Positions 55,396-63,918 of a stretch of 64,000 nt of DNA are shown piece by piece (position 1 is the first letter of the stretch; each line of letters opens with the position of its first letter). The DNA lies in the NCBI GenBank assembly GCA_965201085.1, contig CBDAVS010000025.1, positions 124,001 to 188,000 on the forward strand. Reading direction: 5' to 3'. A program made the translations under genes and the position numbers. Source of the DNA: JAPOUP01 sp965201085 (lineage in GTDB: Bacteria > Pseudomonadota > Alphaproteobacteria > Rhodobacterales > Rhodobacteraceae). The notes under the pieces are model-generated. The model was given only the letters and a program-made list of their open reading frames with translations. It did no database searches and had not been told where the DNA came from.

Positions 55396-55605
55396 GGGGG
55401 TGCGTTTCATGAGACGTCTGGTCTGAAAATTCTGTCGGGAAACGCGAATGTATGGAGGGTTGCGGTTGAGAGTGGTGTGAAGGGGTGAGGGATCTACATG
55501 ATGCAATCTTTGCCTAGTTTGGCACACTATACGTCGACAGATCATAAGTGCTGCGATTAACAAATGTGGATTCAAGCACTTGCAAGCATACTCTGTTAAA
55601 AAAAT
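55396..55605. other. Spacer after the aromatic operon
   Basis: About 210 AT-richer bases between DUF2783 and a split small gene. No hairpin terminator with a T tract and no gene were recognised. Confidence 0.35.
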
Positions 55606-55806
55606 ATGGCCTACATAAAGCGAGTCAAAATGGGAGAAAAAGACATGTCGGTTGATTCGGCGTTCATCGATGTCGAGTATCGGAATCTAGACGGCTATCA
55701 CGTGTTCACATCCGACGACGTTTATGGTCTCTATGTGGCAAATAAGGATGCGCGTCAAGCGTTTGATGGCGTAGCCTTGGCTCTTTCAGAACTCCTGAAG
55801 CGTAAC

Positions 55807-56588
55807 TAGTGTCTGCCAATATATCTGCCTCCGTACGACCAGCTGTTCCATTCGCCGAGTTCGTTCGGCTTGAGTTATCGGACACTCAGAGCTTCCCGCG
55901 TCCATCGCAGGTTCCGCGGCATGGCGTTCAGCTCCAGCATCCCGGCAGGCCTCAGCCGGTTCGAGGGGCTGTGGACCACGGTCGAAGCTCACCACCGACA
56001 GGTCGGGGAACCGGGCCCGCGCCTCCTCCACCAACGCTACCTACTACATCAGGCTGCGTAGAATGTCGGCGAGGCATCTGATGTCACCGGAAGAATTCGG
56101 TAAGCAGCTTGAAAGCGCCTCCACGTCCCTCGGGCGGGAGTTGGCGAGCCGGACGTGGCCACCCGGAGGTAGCCTTTCCGGAGCTTTCTGCAAAGGTATT
56201 CCTTCTGCCGCCAGCCGCGTAGCCCCAGCCCCCCGCAGGCCCGGGACACGTCCCGGACCATGCACCGCGCCGCGTCCATCAGCAGGCTGCGGTCGGTCGG
56301 ATGGTGGACGTCGGTCCCGGCCACGAAGGAATCACAGCGGCCGCGCAACGCGGCGCCAGGTGTTGGAGTGCTTTGGAAGAACGTTCAAGGCAGAGTATTC
56401 ACCGTACCCGCTCCTGAACAACAGGAAGGCAATCGATACCCAGACTGGATGCTTGACGATCAGGATCGCCGGGATGTCGTCCCTCGATTTCACGTTTATC
56501 CGGCGACTCGATCTGCCATCCGGTTCGGCCTGAAAGCCGTTTAATCACTCAAGCACATTAACTTTGGGGGAGGATCTGGCAGACACTA
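55807..56588 (-). mobile_element. Internally deleted ISNCY derivative with both tips
   Basis: Tips TAGTGTCTGCC and GGCAGACACTA flank about 780 bases in which minus-strand pieces of the ISNCY transposase (FPDLSVVSFDRG, GTDVHHPTDRSLLMDAARCM, a reversed segment matching RDDIPAIL) are separated by unrelated filler. TA flanks both tips. It has no coding capacity and would move only with a helper transposase, as a MITE-like derivative would. Confidence 0.78.
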
Positions 56589-56850
56589 TATACCCCAATC
56601 ACTTGGTTTCGGCGGTAATTGCTTGAAGGTGTTGGAGTGCGAACGTTCAAGGCAGAGTATTCACCGTACCCGCTCCTGAACAACAGGAAGGCAATCGATA
56701 CCCAGACTGGATGCTTGACGATCTTATCCGGCGACTCGATCTGCCATCCGGTTCGGTCTGAAAGCCGTTTAATCACTCAAGCACATTAACTTTGGGGGAG
56801 GATCTGGCAGACACTATATACCCCAATCACTTGGTTTCGGCGGTAATTGC
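56358..56850. repeat. Imperfect tandem duplication of the element end plus host flank
   Basis: Unit 1 (56358-56622) and unit 2 (56627-56850) start AGGTGTTGGAGTGC and end CGGCGGTAATTGC. Unit 2 lacks 7 bases and 34 bases present in unit 1; the 34 bases are ISNCY-derived, so unit 2 was deleted after copying. Each unit includes one element right tip and about 35 bases of the split host gene. The second tip therefore is a product of duplication, not of a second insertion. Confidence 0.85.
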
Positions 56851-56966
56851 CGACTATCGGGTGGTGATGGTGCTTCCAATCAAATGGTTGAGTGGTAATG
56901 CTGCGCCGTAGGATATTCAGGGTAGTGCGTTCAACCAGAAAATAGGTAGATTTCGCTGAGAGCCCT

Positions 56967-57743
56967 TCACGATCCCCTAGATCTGGCGTTAAAGAGTCCG
57001 CGCTGACGGACATGGTTCAAGCCTTTTCGACCCGCATCCGTCAGAACCCAGCACTCACGGCCTTCAAACACGGCGACCGTAAGCTGGCGGCAATACCCCG
57101 CGCCCGTATCAAGATTGACGCGGTTCCCATAATGTGTGGCATTCCGTATAGCCGTGTGGCCATGCACGATCAACTTCCCATGGTCCCGTGTATCATTGAG
57201 AAACCCGTCACGGATCCAGACAAGGTCGTCCTCCAATTGCGCTGAAAGCGGAACACCGGGTAGGATGCCCGCATGCACGAAAGCCAGTTCCTCAAGTTCG
57301 ACAAGCGGTTCAAGTCTGTCCAGGAACTCGACATGAGAGTCAGGGATTAGCTTTAGGAACTGTGCGTGGATCCGATCGATAGAGATACCGTCGACCTTAT
57401 TCAGCCCGTAGGAAGCCAGCGTCGTACCGCCGCCCATGCTGGGTGATAGCCACGTATAATCCCGGTGAACCAGATTGTCGCGAAGGCTCGCGTTTCTGAT
57501 GAAACCACGAAACAGGCGGTCATGGTTTCCAAGAACCATCCGCCACGGTTCGCCCACGGAAACCCCGTCGACGAGAAACTGGATCACGCGTGCCGTGTCA
57601 GGACCCCTATCGCAAAAATCTCCCAGATGTATCACTTCGGCGGTTGAATCGTCGCATGTTTGGCGATCCGATGCGATACGCCTATGAGCCGCCCGCAGCC
57701 TCTCGAGCTGACCGTGAATGTCGCCGACCGCATAGATCCTCAT
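56967..57743 (-). CDS. Metallophosphoesterase (PPP-like serine/threonine phosphatase fold)
   Basis: A 258-residue calcineurin-like phosphatase. The metal motifs are complete and in order: AVGDIHGQ, HLGDFCDRGPDT, VLGNHDRL, the histidine in AFVHAGILPG, and VHGHTAI. Bacterial members dephosphorylate proteins or hydrolyse diadenosine tetraphosphate. It lies three bases after the serA stop on the same strand and is probably cotranscribed with serC-serA. Confidence 0.87.
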   Translation of the reverse strand: MRIYAVGDIHGQLERLRAAHRRIASDRQTCDDSTAEVIHLGDFCDRGPDTARVIQFLVDGVSVGEPWRMVLGNHDRLFRGFIRNASLRDNLVHRDYTWLSPSMGGGTTLASYGLNKVDGISIDRIHAQFLKLIPDSHVEFLDRLEPLVELEELAFVHAGILPGVPLSAQLEDDLVWIRDGFLNDTRDHGKLIVHGHTAIRNATHYGNRVNLDTGAGYCRQLTVAVFEGRECWVLTDAGRKGLNHVRQRGLFNARSRGS

Positions 57744-57746
57744 CGC

Positions 57747-59342
57747 TTAGCCAACATCGAATTCCAGCGGACGGACCTGGCCGAACAGGCCGGTCGCCTC
57801 CAGTTCCGCCAGCACTTCCTTCGTGGGTCGGTCATCCAGGTTAAGCAACGCGATCGCCCTGCCAGAGACCGAAATACGGCCGAGGGTGAAGTTCGCTATA
57901 TTGACGCGGTGTCTACCCAATGTCTGGCCAAGCACGCCGATGATGCCAGGCACGTCCTCATTGGTGGTGTAAAGCATATGGCGCCCGATCGCCGCGTCGA
58001 TATTGATTCCCTTGATCTGGATGAAACGCGGCTTGCCATCGGAAAACACCGTGCCCGCGATGGAACGCTCCATAAATCCGGTCACTACAGTGAGCTTGAT
58101 ATAGCCTTCGAACACACCCGATTTGTCCTGGGTCGTCGTGGCGATATCTATGCCACGTTCGCGGGCGACCACCGGAGCCGACACCATGTTTACCTCCGGA
58201 TTGGAGGATTTCATAAGTCCCGCAACGACGGCGGAGGTCAGCGCGGCTGTGTTCATGCCCGTCACCGTTCCATCGTAAAGGACGTTGATCGCCTTGATCG
58301 GTTCGCCCGTAAGCTGCCCGACAAAATCGCCAAGATGTCCCGCAAGCCTGATCCAGGGACCCATAACCTGAGCCTCTTCGGCGGTCACGGACGGCATATT
58401 CAGCGCGTTCTCGACGGCACCCGTCAACAGATAGTCCGACATCTGCTGCGCCACCTGCTGCGCCACGTTTTCCTGTGCCTCGGTGGTCGATGCGCCCAGA
58501 TGTGGCGTGCAGACCACATTTGGCAGGTTGAATAGCGGGCTATCGGTCGCTGGCTCCTCCGAAAATACGTCGAGCGCCGCGGCGGCGACATGACCAGAGA
58601 CAAGAAACTCCGCCAGCGACGTCTCGTCGATGAGACCGCCGCGGGCGCAGTTGATGATGCGGACACCGCTCTTCGTGTCTCCAAGCGCCTCCCTCGACAG
58701 AATGTTCCGGGTCTTGTCGGTCAGGGGCACATGGAGTGTTATGAAGTCGGACTGGTTGAGAAGGTCGGCGAGCTCCACCTTTCTAGCACCCATCCGGTTC
58801 GCCCGTTCTTCTGACAGGAACGGATCATAGGCCACGACCTTCATCTTCAGGCCGCGTGCACGATCGATGACAATCTGACCTATATTGCCAGCCCCGATAA
58901 CACCGAGGGTCTTTCCCGTGAGTTCGACTCCCATAAAGCGGGATTTCTCCCACTTGCCTGCATGCGTCGAGGCGTTTGCGGCGGGAATCTGCCGGGCGAC
59001 GGCCATCATCATGGCGATGGCATGTTCGGCGGTTGTGATCGAATTGCCGAAAGGTGTGTTCATCACGATCACACCGGATTTCGAAGCGGCCGGAACATCG
59101 ACGTTGTCGACGCCGATGCCAGCGCGGCCGACGACTTTCAGGCGCCCGGCGGCGCCAAGCAGCTTCTCGGTCACTTTCGTCGCCGAACGGATGGCGAGGC
59201 CATCGTATCGGCCGATCACATCCAGCAGTCCGGCTTTGTCCAGGCCAAGATCCGGCCTGAAGTCCACCTCAACCCCGCTGTCGCGGAAAATCTGAACGGC
59301 GGTCTCCGACAGCCTGTCCGAGACAAGGACTCTAGGGGCCAT
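57747..59342 (-). CDS. serA: D-3-phosphoglycerate dehydrogenase
   Basis: A 531-residue NAD-dependent dehydrogenase, first step of serine biosynthesis. Residues about 100-290 hold the NAD fold (LGVIGAGNIGQIV) and the catalytic segments INCARGGLIDE and CTPHLGASTTEAQENVA. An allosteric substrate-binding domain follows, and the C-terminal ACT domain has EDVPGIIGVLGQTLG. The long form with ACT is typical of Alphaproteobacteria and is usually serine-inhibited. The ATG at 59342 (MAPRVLVSDRLS) lies 56 bases after the serC stop. Confidence 0.94.
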   Translation of the reverse strand: MAPRVLVSDRLSETAVQIFRDSGVEVDFRPDLGLDKAGLLDVIGRYDGLAIRSATKVTEKLLGAAGRLKVVGRAGIGVDNVDVPAASKSGVIVMNTPFGNSITTAEHAIAMMMAVARQIPAANASTHAGKWEKSRFMGVELTGKTLGVIGAGNIGQIVIDRARGLKMKVVAYDPFLSEERANRMGARKVELADLLNQSDFITLHVPLTDKTRNILSREALGDTKSGVRIINCARGGLIDETSLAEFLVSGHVAAAALDVFSEEPATDSPLFNLPNVVCTPHLGASTTEAQENVAQQVAQQMSDYLLTGAVENALNMPSVTAEEAQVMGPWIRLAGHLGDFVGQLTGEPIKAINVLYDGTVTGMNTAALTSAVVAGLMKSSNPEVNMVSAPVVARERGIDIATTTQDKSGVFEGYIKLTVVTGFMERSIAGTVFSDGKPRFIQIKGINIDAAIGRHMLYTTNEDVPGIIGVLGQTLGRHRVNIANFTLGRISVSGRAIALLNLDDRPTKEVLAELEATGLFGQVRPLEFDVG

Positions 59343-59398
59343 TCCGGTCTCCGTTCCAGTTGCGTCCAAAATCGGTGAGGGCCAGTCCGCAGCGCGCC

Positions 59399-60553
59399 TC
59401 AGGCAGCGGCGCGAAGCGCTTCGGTCTCCGACCGGTAGGCCCACTCGATCCATGGCATCAGCGCTTCGATATCCGAAGCCTCCACCGTGGCTCCGCACCA
59501 GACGCGCAGCCCCGGAGGCGCATCGCGGTAGCCGCCGATGTCGTAGGCCACGCCTTCGCTCTCAAGCCGCTTCGCCACACTCTTGGCCAATACGCCGGGG
59601 TCCCCTGGATCCGGATCGGTGAGTATAAGGCAGACGCTGGTCATGGAGCGACAGTCTGGATCATCCGCCAGAAATCCGATCCAGTCCTGTGCGCCAATGA
59701 ACCTTTCGACGGCCTCGAAATTGGCGCGTGTCCGGGCGATGAGTCCGTCAAGGCCACCGACCGACTCGGCCCATGCGAGAGCGGCAATATAGTCCTCGAC
59801 GCAGAGCATCGATGGTGTGTTGATGGTGCAGCCCCGGAAAATTCCCTCATTGAGCTTGCCGCCTTTGGTCAGGCGGAAGATTTTCGGCAGAGGCCAGGCT
59901 GGAACGTAGCTTTCCAGCCGTTCGACCGCGCGCGGGCCCAGCACCAGCATCCCATGGGCCCCTTCACCGCCAAGAACTTTCTGCCAGGAAAATGTCGTCA
60001 CGTCGAGCCGATCCCAGGGCAGGTCCATCGCGAAGGCGGCGGAGGTCGCGTCGCAGAGCGTAAGTCCACGGCGGTCGGCTGGGATGAACTCTCCAGAGGG
60101 GACGCAGACACCGGATGTGGTTCCGTTCCAGGTGAAACAGACGTCATTGTCATAGTTGAGAGACATCATATCGACGATCTGACCGAATTCGGCGGTATGG
60201 ACGGTCGCGTCGATTCGAAGCTGCCTGACGGCATCCGTTACCCAGTCCGAACCAAAGCTTTCCCAGGCCACCATTTCAGCGGGACGTTCGCCAAGAAGGT
60301 TCCACATCGCCATCTCGAACGCGCCGGTGTCGGAGGCAGGAACTATTCCAATCCTGTAATCAGCGGGAATGCGTAGAATTTTGCGCGTGTTTTTTATCGC
60401 GGCCTGAAGCCTGTCTTTCCCGCGGGGCGCGCGATGCGACTGGCCGAGTACGGCGTCCGAGAGCCAGCCGAGACTGAATCCCGGGGGTTTTGAACAGGGA
60501 CCTGACGAGAAACATGGATTCGTCGGCCGCCTGGCTGGCCTGTCGGGTGCCAT
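59399..60553 (-). CDS. serC: Phosphoserine aminotransferase
   Basis: A 384-residue PLP aminotransferase converting phosphohydroxypyruvate to phosphoserine. Typical segments: NPCFSSGPCSKPPGF at the start, LGQSHRAPRGK, GIVPASDTGAFEMAMW, FTWNGTTSGV, LCDATSAAFAMDLPWD, and FSWQKVLGGEGAHG with the PLP lysine. The ATG at 60553 (MAPDRPARRP) follows GGAAGGA. It is first of serC-serA-phosphatase and diverges from serB. Confidence 0.94.
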   Translation of the reverse strand: MAPDRPARRPTNPCFSSGPCSKPPGFSLGWLSDAVLGQSHRAPRGKDRLQAAIKNTRKILRIPADYRIGIVPASDTGAFEMAMWNLLGERPAEMVAWESFGSDWVTDAVRQLRIDATVHTAEFGQIVDMMSLNYDNDVCFTWNGTTSGVCVPSGEFIPADRRGLTLCDATSAAFAMDLPWDRLDVTTFSWQKVLGGEGAHGMLVLGPRAVERLESYVPAWPLPKIFRLTKGGKLNEGIFRGCTINTPSMLCVEDYIAALAWAESVGGLDGLIARTRANFEAVERFIGAQDWIGFLADDPDCRSMTSVCLILTDPDPGDPGVLAKSVAKRLESEGVAYDIGGYRDAPPGLRVWCGATVEASDIEALMPWIEWAYRSETEALRAAA

Positions 60554-60566
60554 TGGTGGTATCCTT

Positions 60567-60604
60567 CCAGATATGCGCCTCTCGTTGGGGAGAGATGTCC
60601 CGAT
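60567..60604 (-). promoter_or_regulatory. Candidate structured leader of serC
   Basis: On the minus strand the 5' leader reads CATCGGGACATCTCTCCCCA then ACGAGAGGCGCATATCTGG, just before the serC ribosome site. CTCTC and GAGAG form a hairpin around CCCAAC. A cis-regulatory serC leader motif has been described in Alphaproteobacteria; position and composition fit it, but the covariance match was not tested. Confidence 0.35.
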
Positions 60605-60698
60605 GGTTGCGATAGTGTGACCGATCAGCGCCCGCAAGGGTAATTACGCCGCAGTCCTCCGTCGGGATCCGGGGCTGTATCAAAGGAGCCAGACTTCG

Positions 60699-61580
60699 GT
60701 GCATGTGATCACGCTGATCGCCAACCCTGAACGACGGAATCTGGAACCGGCGCTTGTCGAGTCGATGCGCAACGCATGGTGTGGCGGTCCCGCCATCTGG
60801 CTGGCCCCGGATGAAGCCGCCGAATTCGAGGTTTCGGATGTGCCGTCGAACAGATGGCGGGTCTGGCAGGACTGCCAGTCGATGGGTATCGACCTGGTAG
60901 CCCAGAAGCTGCGGGGGCGGCGCAGGAAACTCCTGCTCGCCGATATGGATTCAACCCTGATCCAGCAGGAATGCATAGACGAACTAGCGGCCGAGGCCGG
61001 GGTCGGTGACCGTGTCGCGGCGATCACCTCCCGTGCGATGAACGGGGAGATCGCATTTGAGGAAGCGCTTCGGGATCGGGTGAGACTGCTCAAAGGACTG
61101 CCTTCATCGGTGATCGGCAAGGTGTTGAACGAGCGAATCACCTACATGCCGGGCGGTCGCACCGCTGTCGCGACGATGAAAGCGAACGGCGCATACGCGG
61201 TTCTGCTGTCGGGCGGATTCACCGCTTTCTCGGAAAAGGTGGCTGGGCGGCTGGGATTTGACGAACATCGGGCGAATACGCTTGTCGAACATCGAGGATT
61301 CCTGACCGGAGAGGTCGGTGCGCCGATTCTCGGGCGGGATGCCAAGGTTACGGCGCTCAGGGAGGTCTGCGCCCACCTCTATATCGCGCATGGAGATGTG
61401 ATCGCGGTCGGCGACGGAGCGAATGATCTGGGTATGCTGGCGATGGCCGGGACCGGAGTTGCGCTTCACGCAAAACCTTCGGTCGCCTCGCGATGCGAAA
61501 TTCGGATCAACCATGGAGACCTGACGGCGCTGCTCTATCTTCAGGGATATTCGCGGGCGGAGTTCATGCCGGATCAATGA
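60699..61580 (+). CDS. serB: Phosphoserine phosphatase
   Basis: A 293-residue HAD-type phosphatase, last step of serine synthesis. The nucleophile motif is LLADMDSTLIQQE near residue 85, followed by the lysine in the third motif (GRDAKVTAL) and VGDGANDLGMLAMAG. The N-terminal 70 residues form a small ACT-like region. A GTG at 60699 is chosen: AAAGGAG lies 15 bases upstream and the frame has no ATG before the conserved core. It diverges from serC, so the two serine operons share a 145-base control region. Confidence 0.92.
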   Translation: MHVITLIANPERRNLEPALVESMRNAWCGGPAIWLAPDEAAEFEVSDVPSNRWRVWQDCQSMGIDLVAQKLRGRRRKLLLADMDSTLIQQECIDELAAEAGVGDRVAAITSRAMNGEIAFEEALRDRVRLLKGLPSSVIGKVLNERITYMPGGRTAVATMKANGAYAVLLSGGFTAFSEKVAGRLGFDEHRANTLVEHRGFLTGEVGAPILGRDAKVTALREVCAHLYIAHGDVIAVGDGANDLGMLAMAGTGVALHAKPSVASRCEIRINHGDLTALLYLQGYSRAEFMPDQ

Positions 61581-61795
61581 CCGCAGGTCGCCTATTGGGT
61601 ATTCCTGAATGCCGGCACTGAGCCTTACAGACAGTTGCATCCATGTCTGGACACAGTTATTCGCCCATTGAGGTAGTGGAAGATCGCCACACTCCTGATG
61701 CGGGTTACCTGCGGTGTTCAGGTGTGGTCGCGTATCCGATGGGGACCTGGCTGAAAGGCCAGTCGACGAGGCGAAGGGCAGGAAGGAAAGGAAAA

Positions 61796-62341
61796 ATGCG
61801 ATCTGCGATAATGTTGGGATTGGCTCTCATTTTGATGGTCTTTGGCGTGGAATCGACTCTGGCCCAGGAAGATTCGGTCGAGGTGTCGAGAAGAAGCGTT
61901 GCCCAGCACCGTGACTGGAATGTATTTGTTGAAGAAAGCCCGAGAAAGCAGTGCTGGAGCGTCTCGCAGCCAACGGAATCCGTACACACGCGCGACGGAC
62001 GCGTCGTGGCTGTCCGTCGGGGTGAAATCCGGCTGCACATTATTTTCATCCCGGAAATAAACGTACTCGGTCAGGTTTCTTTCGCGAGCGGCTATCCGTT
62101 TCGCGAAGGCTCGTCTGTCACAGTAGAGATCGATGGCCAGCGCTTCGAGATGTTCACGCTTGGTGAACTGGCATGGACAAATTCCGACGAGGATGACAAG
62201 AAAATGGTGGAGGCGCTGAAACTCGGCAAGGAAGCGGTTGTGACCGGTGTGTCGGGTCGAGGAACCACGACAAAGGACACTTTTTCACTCCTCGGCGTCA
62301 CCGCAGCGATCGAAGACGCACAGCGGCGCTGCGACGGCTGA
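61796..62341 (+). CDS. Invasion-associated locus B (IalB) family periplasmic protein
   Basis: A 181-residue exported protein. A signal peptide (MLGLALILMVFGVESTLAQ) is followed by the IalB-type body: CWSVSQPTESV, RDGRVVAVRRGEIRL, VSFASGYPFREGSSV, FEMFTLGELAWT and a closing TTKDTFSLLGVTAA. A cysteine near residue 60 and one near the C-terminus could pair. Family members in Bartonella relate to erythrocyte invasion; in free-living Rhodobacterales the role is unknown. GGAAGGAAAGG precedes the ATG. Confidence 0.85.
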   Translation: MRSAIMLGLALILMVFGVESTLAQEDSVEVSRRSVAQHRDWNVFVEESPRKQCWSVSQPTESVHTRDGRVVAVRRGEIRLHIIFIPEINVLGQVSFASGYPFREGSSVTVEIDGQRFEMFTLGELAWTNSDEDDKKMVEALKLGKEAVVTGVSGRGTTTKDTFSLLGVTAAIEDAQRRCDG

Positions 62342-62408
62342 AATCAAGCGTTTTCGCCTCCCGGCACGCGCACCCGCGCACGACATGGGTTTCGACAGGA
62401 TTGGTGCG

Positions 62409-62909
62409 ATGGTCAGCGGCTTTGACAGATCGTTCCGGTTTGGCTCCGCTGAAGAGACATCCTCCGTCGCAAGGGCGCTGTCTCCCGACCTTTGCCCGGG
62501 AGACGCGATTCTTCTTGAGGGTGGCCTAGGGGCGGGAAAGACCCATTTCGCCCGCGCCTTGATCCAGGCCCGTCTCGCGGGAGCCGGTTTCCATGAGGAG
62601 GTGCCCTCGCCCACCTATACCTTGGTTCAGACCTATTCAGACGGTGAGATCGAACTATTGCATGTGGATCTCTATCGCCTGTCCGGACCCGATGCCATCG
62701 CCGAGCTTGGACTCGACGAAGCGTTCGCCAACGCCGTCTGTATGATCGAGTGGCCGGATAGGCTGGGAGATATGATGCCGAACGACGCTCTGACACTGCG
62801 ACTTGAGATGACCGATATACCCGGCGAGCGTTTGGTTCGGGTGACCTCTTCATGCGCGAAATGGGTGAGCCGTTTCCTGCGGATCGGTCTGGAGACCGTC
62901 GATGGATGA
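62409..62909 (+). CDS. tsaE: tRNA threonylcarbamoyladenosine biosynthesis ATPase TsaE
   Basis: A 166-residue P-loop ATPase needed with TsaB, TsaC and TsaD for t6A37 modification of tRNA. The Walker A loop is EGGLGAGKTHFARAL near residue 40. VPSPTYTLVQTY and LLHVDLYRLSG and CMIEWPDRLGD are family signatures. The ATG at 62409 has CAGGA eight bases upstream; the ATG at 62385 is possible. It overlaps the kinase gene by eight bases. Confidence 0.93.
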   Translation: MVSGFDRSFRFGSAEETSSVARALSPDLCPGDAILLEGGLGAGKTHFARALIQARLAGAGFHEEVPSPTYTLVQTYSDGEIELLHVDLYRLSGPDAIAELGLDEAFANAVCMIEWPDRLGDMMPNDALTLRLEMTDIPGERLVRVTSSCAKWVSRFLRIGLETVDG

Positions 62910-63918
62910 GAGGTTAAACCTCGCAACGGAATTTATCGGTCGAACGGCCTGGGCAGGATGGGATATCGAACCTTTGGCGGGCGATGCGTCGGCCCGGAGA
63001 TATTTCCGTCTAAGCCGCGATGGCGGAGCCGCCATACTGATGGACGCTCCGTCGGACCGCGGACAGAGTGTCGGGAGGTTTCTGGACGTAGGCCGATTTC
63101 TGGACGGGATCGGCCTCAGCGTCCCGGCGGCATTTGCCGAGGATCGGAGCGACGGCTTCGCCATTCTGGAGGACTTCGGCGACCTGGTATTCGTCCGGTT
63201 GATCGATGAGCGGCCGGAACGGGAAGCACCGCTATACGAGGCCGCCGTGGATGTCCTGGCAAAGCTTGACGGCTGCTCGGTCCCGGATTTCGCGCCGGTG
63301 TTCGAGGCGCAGGTCATGGCGGCGCAGGTCGAGCCGTTATATGAATGGTACGGTGGTGGACTTCAGGCAAATCCGCGCAATGGCTTCGGGTCGCTTCGAA
63401 CCGCGCTTGAGGTCGCGCTGCTGGCTGTGGAAGGGTGCGCTCCCACGCTGCTGCTGAGGGATTTCCATTCCGAAAACCTGATCTGGCTACCCGATCGGGA
63501 GGGCCTCCGGCGCGTGGGGCTGCTCGATTTCCAGGACGCGATGTCAGGGCCGCCGGGATATGATCTGGTCTCCCTGCTCCTCGACGCTCGGCGGGAGGTT
63601 TGCCCGACCGTCGTCGCGAATTCCAAAGCCCGTTTCGCCGGCGCGACCGGGCGGGATCCGGCGGCGCTTGAAGCCGCTTTGGCGGCTATCGGCGCACAGC
63701 GCAATCTGCGCATCCTCGGCATTTTTGTCCGGCTGGCGCTGGAAGGTGGAAAGCCGCGCTACCTCGACTTCATTCCCAGGGTATGGCGGCATGTCCAGGC
63801 ATGCCTATCCCATCCGTCCCTGTCACGGGTCGCCGGGATCGTCGCCGAAGATCTGCCGGAACCGACACCTGAAAATCTGGCACAGCTGAGGGAGCGATGT
63901 CGCCAAAGCCACCACTGA
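62902..63918 (+). CDS. amgK: Anomeric MurNAc/GlcNAc kinase (AmgK-like), aminoglycoside phosphotransferase fold
   Basis: A 338-residue kinase of the APH fold. The catalytic loop is LLRDFHSENLIWL near residue 190 and the metal loop GLLDFQDAMSGPPGYDL. In cell-wall recycling AmgK phosphorylates MurNAc at C1 and MurU then makes UDP-MurNAc, bypassing de novo synthesis. The next gene is a sugar nucleotidyltransferase matching MurU, which supports the name. The start overlaps tsaE and the stop overlaps murU, so all three are translationally coupled. Confidence 0.88.
   Translation: MDERLNLATEFIGRTAWAGWDIEPLAGDASARRYFRLSRDGGAAILMDAPSDRGQSVGRFLDVGRFLDGIGLSVPAAFAEDRSDGFAILEDFGDLVFVRLIDERPEREAPLYEAAVDVLAKLDGCSVPDFAPVFEAQVMAAQVEPLYEWYGGGLQANPRNGFGSLRTALEVALLAVEGCAPTLLLRDFHSENLIWLPDREGLRRVGLLDFQDAMSGPPGYDLVSLLLDARREVCPTVVANSKARFAGATGRDPAALEAALAAIGAQRNLRILGIFVRLALEGGKPRYLDFIPRVWRHVQACLSHPSLSRVAGIVAEDLPEPTPENLAQLRERCRQSHH

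Larger units (their letters stand above)
55645..56898 (+). pseudogene. Small unknown gene split by an ISNCY-derived element
   Basis: The 5' part (55645-55806) reads MSVDSAFIDVEYRNLDGYHV onward to ELLKRN after a GGGAG site; its present stop TAG is the first three bases of the element. Removing the element, the duplicated block and one TA joins it in frame to the sequence after 56814: YIPQSLGFGGNC, RLSGGDGASNQMVEW and TAA at 56896-56898. The restored protein has about 81 residues and no recognised domain. The open frame across the repair is the main evidence that the gene was real. Confidence 0.7.

Noticed and set aside
56358..56850. Possible CRISPR-like repeat array
   Set aside because: Only two long units of over 200 bases with internal deletions; this is a tandem duplication, not short repeats with unique spacers.
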